A stretch of DNA of 10,334 bases. Source: an uncultured Moraxellaceae bacterium. Lineage in GTDB: Bacteria > Pseudomonadota > Gammaproteobacteria > Pseudomonadales > Moraxellaceae. The DNA lies in assembly GCA_937928295.1 (NCBI GenBank), contig CALEYY010000131.1:1-10334 (forward strand). Reading direction: 5' to 3'. Numbering within the stretch: the first letter of the stretch is position 1; each line of letters opens with the position of its first letter. The position numbers were made by a program, and so were the translations under genes. Below the pieces are notes generated by a model that was not told the origin of the DNA, made no database searches, and saw only the letters and a list, made by a program, of their open reading frames with translations. Shown here one piece after another: positions 6,645 to 10,334 of the stretch.

Positions 6645-7677
6645 TTTCGCGACGCGCGTACTGAATTGGTTCGACTGCCACGGCCGCAAGGACCTGCCGT
6701 GGCAGCAGGCCGTCACGCCCTATCGTGTCTGGGTGTCCGAGATCATGCTGCAGCAGACGCAGGTGGCGACGGTCATTCCCTACTTCGAGCGCTTCATGCA
6801 GCGTTTCCCCACACTCGCCGACCTCGCGCAAGCGCCGCTGGATGATGTGCTGCATCTGTGGACCGGCCTTGGCTACTACGCCCGTGGCCGCAACCTGCAC
6901 AAGGCTGCTCGCCTGGCACTGGCCGAGCATGGCGGCGAACTGCCGCAGTCGGTGGATGCCCTGAGCGCCTTGCCGGGCATAGGCCGCTCCACCGCCGGCG
7001 CCATCCGCTCGCTGGGCCACGGTCTGCCCGCCGCCATTCTCGATGGCAATGTGAAGCGCGTGCTGGCGCGGCACGAAGCCCTCGCCGGCGACCCGGCCAA
7101 GGTCGATGTGCTCAAGCAGTTCTGGGCCGTCGCTGAAGCGCACACGCCGCCCTTGCGCACCGCTAACTACAATCAGGCCATGATGGATCTGGGCGCGACC
7201 CTGTGCACGCGCAGCAAACCGGCCTGTGGCATCTGCCCCTTGCATCACAGCTGTCAGGGATTGCTCAGTGGCAACCCTACGCAGTATCCGCAGAAAGTCC
7301 GCAAAGCGGTCGTGCCCGAGAAATCGGTACGCTTCGTGATTCGCTTGAACGAGCAAGGTCAGGTCTGGCTGCAGCAGCGCCCGGCCGTGGGCATCTGGGG
7401 CGGCTTGTGGAGCTTTCCCGAGCAGCCGGTTGATATTCCTCTGCCGTCAGCGAGCGAATCCTGGCCCGCGTTCTGGCATGTCTTCAGCCATTTTCGCCTG
7501 CATATCCACCCCGTTATCGAGCGTGTGAGCCTGGATGACGCACTTGCGGTTAACGAGGCCAACGGGCAGTGGGTTACACTTCCGCCCCTGCCGGCGGCAC
7601 TGCCTGCCTTGGGCTTGCCGACCCCCGTCCAACAGTTGTTACAGCGCCTGCAAGCGCTAGTGGAGACCGAGACATGA
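6625..7677 (+). CDS. mutY: Adenine DNA glycosylase MutY
   Basis: MutY removes adenine mispaired with 8-oxoguanine or guanine. The 350-residue protein is full length. It has the catalytic glutamate in SEIMLQQTQV (E39), the helix-hairpin-helix LPGIGRSTAGAI (116-127) followed by the catalytic aspartate in LDGNVKRVLAR (D140), and the [4Fe-4S] cysteines C194, C201, C204 and C210 with the classic x6-x2-x5 spacing. A NUDIX-like C-terminal domain for 8-oxoG recognition begins near residue 230 (VRFVIRLNEQGQVWLQQRP, GLWSFPEQ) and includes the FSHFRLHIHP motif. The start is a TTG at 6625, the only sensible start in frame: homologues begin about six residues before FATRVLNWFD. It overlaps the end of asmA by 20 bp, suggesting translational coupling. 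The stop overlaps yggX as ATGA. Identification is firm; start fairly sure. Confidence 0.97.
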   Translation: MTSSNADFATRVLNWFDCHGRKDLPWQQAVTPYRVWVSEIMLQQTQVATVIPYFERFMQRFPTLADLAQAPLDDVLHLWTGLGYYARGRNLHKAARLALAEHGGELPQSVDALSALPGIGRSTAGAIRSLGHGLPAAILDGNVKRVLARHEALAGDPAKVDVLKQFWAVAEAHTPPLRTANYNQAMMDLGATLCTRSKPACGICPLHHSCQGLLSGNPTQYPQKVRKAVVPEKSVRFVIRLNEQGQVWLQQRPAVGIWGGLWSFPEQPVDIPLPSASESWPAFWHVFSHFRLHIHPVIERVSLDDALAVNEANGQWVTLPPLPAALPALGLPTPVQQLLQRLQALVETET

Positions 7678-7943
7678 CGCGACTGGTGCAATGCCGCAAA
7701 CTGAAGCAAGAGCTCGAAGGTCTGGCCTTCCCGCCATTCCCCGGCGCCAAGGGCCAGGCCATCTTCGACACCGTCTCCAAGGAAGCCTGGATGCAGTGGC
7801 TCAAGCACCAGACCATGCTCATCAACGAAAACCACCTCAAGGTCATGGAGCCTAGCTCCCGTCAGTTCCTCGAAGAACAGCTAGAGAAGTTCCTCAGCGG
7901 CGACGACTACGAGCGCCCGAAAGGCTGGGTTCCCGAAAAGTGA
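7674..7943 (+). CDS. yggX: Fe(2+)-trafficking protein YggX
   Basis: YggX is a small cytoplasmic protein that protects Fe-S clusters from oxidative damage and takes part in iron trafficking. The 89-residue product carries the family's core SKEAWMQWLKHQTMLINENHL, shown here only up to its conserved start SKEAW (residues 40-44) and QTMLINE, plus the FPGAKGQ segment, an EEQLEKFL helix and a GWVPEK end. Cys7, the conserved cysteine of the family, is present. The ATG at 7674 is chosen because it overlaps the mutY stop (ATGA) and follows GGAG (7662-7665) by 8 nt; the upstream in-frame extension is only mutY sequence. Placement directly after mutY is common in gammaproteobacteria. Here the pairing joins an Fe-S repair enzyme with a cluster-protecting protein. 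Identification is firm. Confidence 0.97.
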   Translation: MTRLVQCRKLKQELEGLAFPPFPGAKGQAIFDTVSKEAWMQWLKHQTMLINENHLKVMEPSSRQFLEEQLEKFLSGDDYERPKGWVPEK

Positions 7944-8407
7944 GCGCAATGGAAGCTAAGCCGACACGCGGCCCGACCTCCTTGGCTGAGCTTGAGCGCC
8001 AATACGCCTACATCGCCCCGACCAAAGTGCACTGGGGCGACATGGACGCGCTCGGCCATGTCAACAATGTGGTCTATTTCAAGTATCTGGAAAACACGCG
8101 CCTGACCATGATGGAAGCATTGGGCATCTTTCCGCGCCTGTTCGAAGAAGGCACCGGCCTCGTCATTGCCGATGCCCGCTGCCGCTACAAAGCCCCGGTG
8201 ATCTACCCCGACACCTTGCACATTGCCGTGCGTGTCGAGCTGATTGGCGACGACCGCATGCGCTTCCACTACGCCCTGTTCAGCGAAAGCCTGCAGCGTG
8301 TTGCCGCCGAAGCCGAGACCATCCAAGTCTGCGTGAACCCGCAAACCGGCCGAAAAACCGCCATGCCAGCGTGGTTCAGAGAGTCGCTGTCCCGACTTAC
8401 CATCTGA
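7940..8407 (+). CDS. Hot-dog-fold acyl-CoA thioesterase (4HBT family)
   Basis: This 155-residue protein of the 4-hydroxybenzoyl-CoA thioesterase / YbgC-like family probably hydrolyses acyl-CoA thioesters in the cytoplasm. The diagnostic stretch is HWGDMDALGHVNNVVYFKYLE (residues 31-51, given here by its core GDMDALGHVNN), with D36 as the likely catalytic acid and the helix after HVNN. It is followed by the beta-sheet blocks RCRYKAPVIYPDTL and AAEAETIQVCVNPQTGRK typical of the fold. The chain length preferred by the enzyme cannot be read from the sequence. I give the GTG at 7940, which overlaps the yggX stop as GTGA; an ATG at 7949 would shorten it by three residues and is also possible. It is the last gene of the asmA-mutY-yggX run, and a 24-bp stem hairpin begins 10 bp after its stop. 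Confidence 0.88.
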   Translation: MSAMEAKPTRGPTSLAELERQYAYIAPTKVHWGDMDALGHVNNVVYFKYLENTRLTMMEALGIFPRLFEEGTGLVIADARCRYKAPVIYPDTLHIAVRVELIGDDRMRFHYALFSESLQRVAAEAETIQVCVNPQTGRKTAMPAWFRESLSRLTI

Positions 8408-8417
8408 TCTGTGGATA

Positions 8418-8482
8418 GCAGAAAGGGGTTTATCGTGGTTGCGCGCTACGGATGCGCTCAACCACGATAAACCCCTTTCTGC
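8418..8482. terminator. Long perfect inverted repeat, probable terminator of the asmA-mutY-yggX-thioesterase operon
   Basis: The arms 8418-8441 and 8459-8482 are exact reverse complements over 24 bp. They are separated by 17 bases that can add a 4-bp GCGC pair around a 7-base loop (TACGGAT). Both strands show A-tract, GGGG, stem, CCCC, then TTTCT, so it could act as a terminator in either direction, although the T tract is weak and lies inside the stem. It starts 10 bp after the thioesterase stop. The stem is unusually long and perfect for a simple intrinsic terminator. Confidence 0.65.
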
Positions 8483-8563
8483 ATGCAACCGTTCGGTGAG
8501 TCGACGCACCCACTCGCGGATGTGAAGCCCTCAGACGGAACGCCGTCCTCAACCGGTACGCGG
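8483..8563. other. Spacer between the two convergent hairpins
   Basis: This 81-bp stretch lies between the two long hairpins. I see no open reading frame with a start and ribosome binding site. The only structure is a small 5-bp stem (GACGG/CCGTC, 8534-8547, loop AACG). No function is apparent. Confidence 0.5.
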
Positions 8564-8625
8564 GTGCTGGGAGATATTCTCCGCGGCGGGCATCCTAGCC
8601 CGCAGTGGACAATATCTCCCAGCAC
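8564..8625. terminator. Long imperfect hairpin just after typA, probable terminator or 3' end stabiliser
   Basis: The outer arms 8564-8578 and 8611-8625 are perfect 15-bp reverse complements. Inside them a further stem (8580-8590 with 8599-8609 roughly) pairs with a few mismatches and ends in GCGGGC/GCCCGC around the loop ATCCTA. On the minus strand it begins 7 nt after the typA stop. It has no T run, so it may work as a 3' end stabiliser or a Rho-assisted stop more than as a classic intrinsic terminator. Confidence 0.55.
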
Positions 8626-8632
8626 TGGCCTA

Positions 8633-10334
8633 TCAGTTACGGCCTGCGCGCTTACGGTCGTTTTCGGTCAGATGACGCTTGCGGATGCGAATGCCCTGCG
8701 GCGTGACTTCGACCAGCTCGTCGTCTTCGATGAACTCGAGAGCCTGTTCCAGCGTGAAGCGAATGGCCGGCGTCAGCACGATGTTCTCATCGGTGCCGGA
8801 AGCGCGAACGTTGGTCAGCTGCTTGCCCTTGGTCGGGTTCACGGCCATGTCGTCGCCACGAGCGCAAAGGCCGATGACCATGCCTTCGTAAACTTCGGTC
8901 TGCGGGCCAATAAACATGCGACCGCGTTCCTGCAAGTTCCACAGCGCGTAGCCGAGAGCCGTGCCCTGCACCATCGAGATCAGCACGCCGTTCTGGCGCT
9001 TTGCTACATCGCCGGACTTGACCGGGCCGTAGTGCGAGAAGCTCGAGGTCATGATGCCGGTGCCGGAAGTCATGGTCAGGAACTCGGAGCGGAAGCCGAT
9101 CAGACCGCGCGATGGCACGGTGGCCTCGATGCGGATGCGACCCTTGCCGTCGAGAATCATGTTGGTCATGTCGCCTTTACGCGAACCCATCTGCTCCATG
9201 ACGCCGCCCTGATGCTGCTCTTCGACGTCGAAAATGACGTTCTCGAACGGCTCGGACTTCACGCCATCAATGACCTTGAAAATAACTTCCGGACGCGACA
9301 CGCCCATCTCGAAACCTTCGCGACGCATGTTTTCGATCAGCACCGAGAGATGCAGTTCGCCACGGCCGGAGACCTTGAAGCGGTCCGGGCTGTCGGTCGG
9401 TTCAACGCGCAGTGCAACGTTGTGGATCAGTTCCTTTTCCAGGCGATCCTTGATGTTGCGCGAGGTCACATACTTGCCTTCGCGACCAGCGAACGGCGAG
9501 TTGTTGACCTGGAAAGTCATGTTCACGGTCGGCTCATCCACGCTCAGCTGCGGCATGGCCTCAACACAGGTCGGGTCGCAGAGCGTGTCGGAAATGCCCA
9601 GCTTTTCGATACCGGTGATGCAGACGATGTCGCCCGCTTCGGCTTCCGGCACTTCGATGCGGGTCAGGCCGTGGTAGCCCATGATCTGCAGGATGCGGCC
9701 GTTGCGCTTGTTGCCTTCGTGATCAACCACTACCACCGGCGTGTTGGTTTTGACGCGACCACGGGTGATGCGGCCGATGCCGATGACGCCAACATAGCTG
9801 TTGTAGTCCAGCGACGAGATCTGCATCTGGAACGGGCCGTCGCTGTTTACCGGCGGCGGGCTGACGCGGTCGATGATGGTCTGGAACAGCGCGGTCATGT
9901 CGGTGCCGAGCTTGTCGGCTTCGAAGCCGGAGATGCCGTTCAGGCCGGAGGCGTAGACCACCGGGAAGTCGAGCTGTTCATCGGTGGCGCCGAGGTTGTC
10001 GAAGAGTTCGAAGACCTGATCCATGACCCAGTGCGGACGGGCGCTCGGACGGTCAACCTTGTTCAGCACGACGATGGGTTTGAGGCCGCGTGCGAAGGCC
10101 TTCATGGTCACGAAGCGAGTCTGCGGCATCGGGCCGTCGACCGAGTCGACGAGCAGGCAGACGGAGTCGACCATGGACAGCACGCGCTCGACTTCGCCAC
10201 CGAAGTCGGCGTGACCCGGGGTGTCGACGATGTTGATGCGGTATTCCTGGCCGTCGCGGGCATCGGTCCAGCGGATGGCCGTGTTCTTGGCCAGAATGGT
10301 GATGCCGCGCTCTTTTTCCAGATCGTTGGAGTCC
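8633..10334 (-). CDS. typA: Ribosome-associated translational GTPase TypA/BipA, missing about 43 N-terminal residues at window edge
   Basis: TypA (BipA) is an EF-G-like GTPase that binds the 70S ribosome and supports 50S assembly, cold growth and stress adaptation. The frame is open to the right edge. Its first complete codons read DSNDLEKERGITILAKNTAI (the G2 region), then NIVDTPGHADFGGEVERV (G3) and VLNKVDRP (G4). Beyond the GTPase come domain II (QMQISSLDYNSYVGVIGIGRI), the EF-G-like domains (FKVSGRGELHLSVLIENMRR; PSRGLIGFRSEF) and the TypA-specific C-terminal domain (GDMAVNPTKGKQLTNVRASG region, ending IRIRKRHLTENDRKR). About 566 residues are present. By comparison with E. coli BipA, about 43 are missing, including the G1 P-loop. 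The GTG at 10183 is not the real start because conserved sequence continues upstream. A six-residue insertion (about ARDGQE) lies between G2 and G3 compared with E. coli. Identification is firm. Confidence 0.97.
   Translation of the reverse strand, partial: DSNDLEKERGITILAKNTAIRWTDARDGQEYRINIVDTPGHADFGGEVERVLSMVDSVCLLVDSVDGPMPQTRFVTMKAFARGLKPIVVLNKVDRPSARPHWVMDQVFELFDNLGATDEQLDFPVVYASGLNGISGFEADKLGTDMTALFQTIIDRVSPPPVNSDGPFQMQISSLDYNSYVGVIGIGRITRGRVKTNTPVVVVDHEGNKRNGRILQIMGYHGLTRIEVPEAEAGDIVCITGIEKLGISDTLCDPTCVEAMPQLSVDEPTVNMTFQVNNSPFAGREGKYVTSRNIKDRLEKELIHNVALRVEPTDSPDRFKVSGRGELHLSVLIENMRREGFEMGVSRPEVIFKVIDGVKSEPFENVIFDVEEQHQGGVMEQMGSRKGDMTNMILDGKGRIRIEATVPSRGLIGFRSEFLTMTSGTGIMTSSFSHYGPVKSGDVAKRQNGVLISMVQGTALGYALWNLQERGRMFIGPQTEVYEGMVIGLCARGDDMAVNPTKGKQLTNVRASGTDENIVLTPAIRFTLEQALEFIEDDELVEVTPQGIRIRKRHLTENDRKRAGRN

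Noticed and set aside
5643..6716. A 357-codon open frame on the minus strand, antisense to the end of asmA and start of mutY
   Set aside because: Same reasons: low-complexity composition, no family motifs, and it spans the junction of two real genes.
10183..10334. GTG at 10183 as the typA start
   Set aside because: Conserved TypA sequence (G2 and G3 motifs) continues upstream in frame to the window edge, so the gene is cut by the edge and not shortened.

Overview
The window looks like an ordinary, gene-dense piece of a GC-rich (about 60% by eye) gammaproteobacterial chromosome. The evidence is a monofunctional HisB, an AsmA family protein next to MutY and YggX, a BipA/TypA close to the E. 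coli protein, a FeoAB iron system with a Fur-box-like operator, and a tRNA-Gly with encoded CCA. The arrangement recalls Pseudomonadales, Nevskiales or Xanthomonadales more than enterics, but I cannot name the genus. I see no insertion sequence, phage gene, CRISPR array or island boundary.

Layout. (1) 1-328, minus: the N-terminal part of hisB, cut by the left edge. It is divergent from a short GNAT-fold protein (431-748, plus) that resembles the PanZ/PanM acetyl-CoA sensor. (2) 816-889, plus: tRNA-Gly(CCC) with its own promoter, followed by a calcineurin-like metallophosphoesterase (939-1637). (3) 1643-4025, minus: the feoA-feoB-DUF6587-like operon for ferrous iron uptake. Its three genes are joined by ATGA stop/start overlaps, and its promoter is overlaid by a perfect 17-bp palindromic Fur box. 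(4) 4131-8407, plus: a tightly overlapping run of asmA, mutY, yggX and a hot-dog acyl-CoA thioesterase, probably one transcript. (5) 8408-8632: a convergent intergenic region with two long hairpins, one next to each gene end. (6) 8633-10334, minus: typA (bipA), lacking only its first roughly 43 codons, which lie beyond the right edge.

How the genes fit together. Iron is a recurring theme. Feo brings Fe(II) into the cell under probable Fur control. Across the shared 100-bp divergent promoter region lies the operon encoding MutY (a [4Fe-4S] DNA glycosylase) and YggX (iron trafficking and protection of Fe-S clusters). AsmA (envelope lipid homeostasis) and the thioesterase (acyl-CoA turnover) bracket the pair. 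The other genes are housekeeping: histidine synthesis, glycine decoding and ribosome-associated stress GTPase. No clearly new system is visible. The points most worth a second look are the Cys-rich membrane protein coupled to feoB, the pair of long hairpins, the short PanZ-like protein, and the feoA start relative to its promoter.
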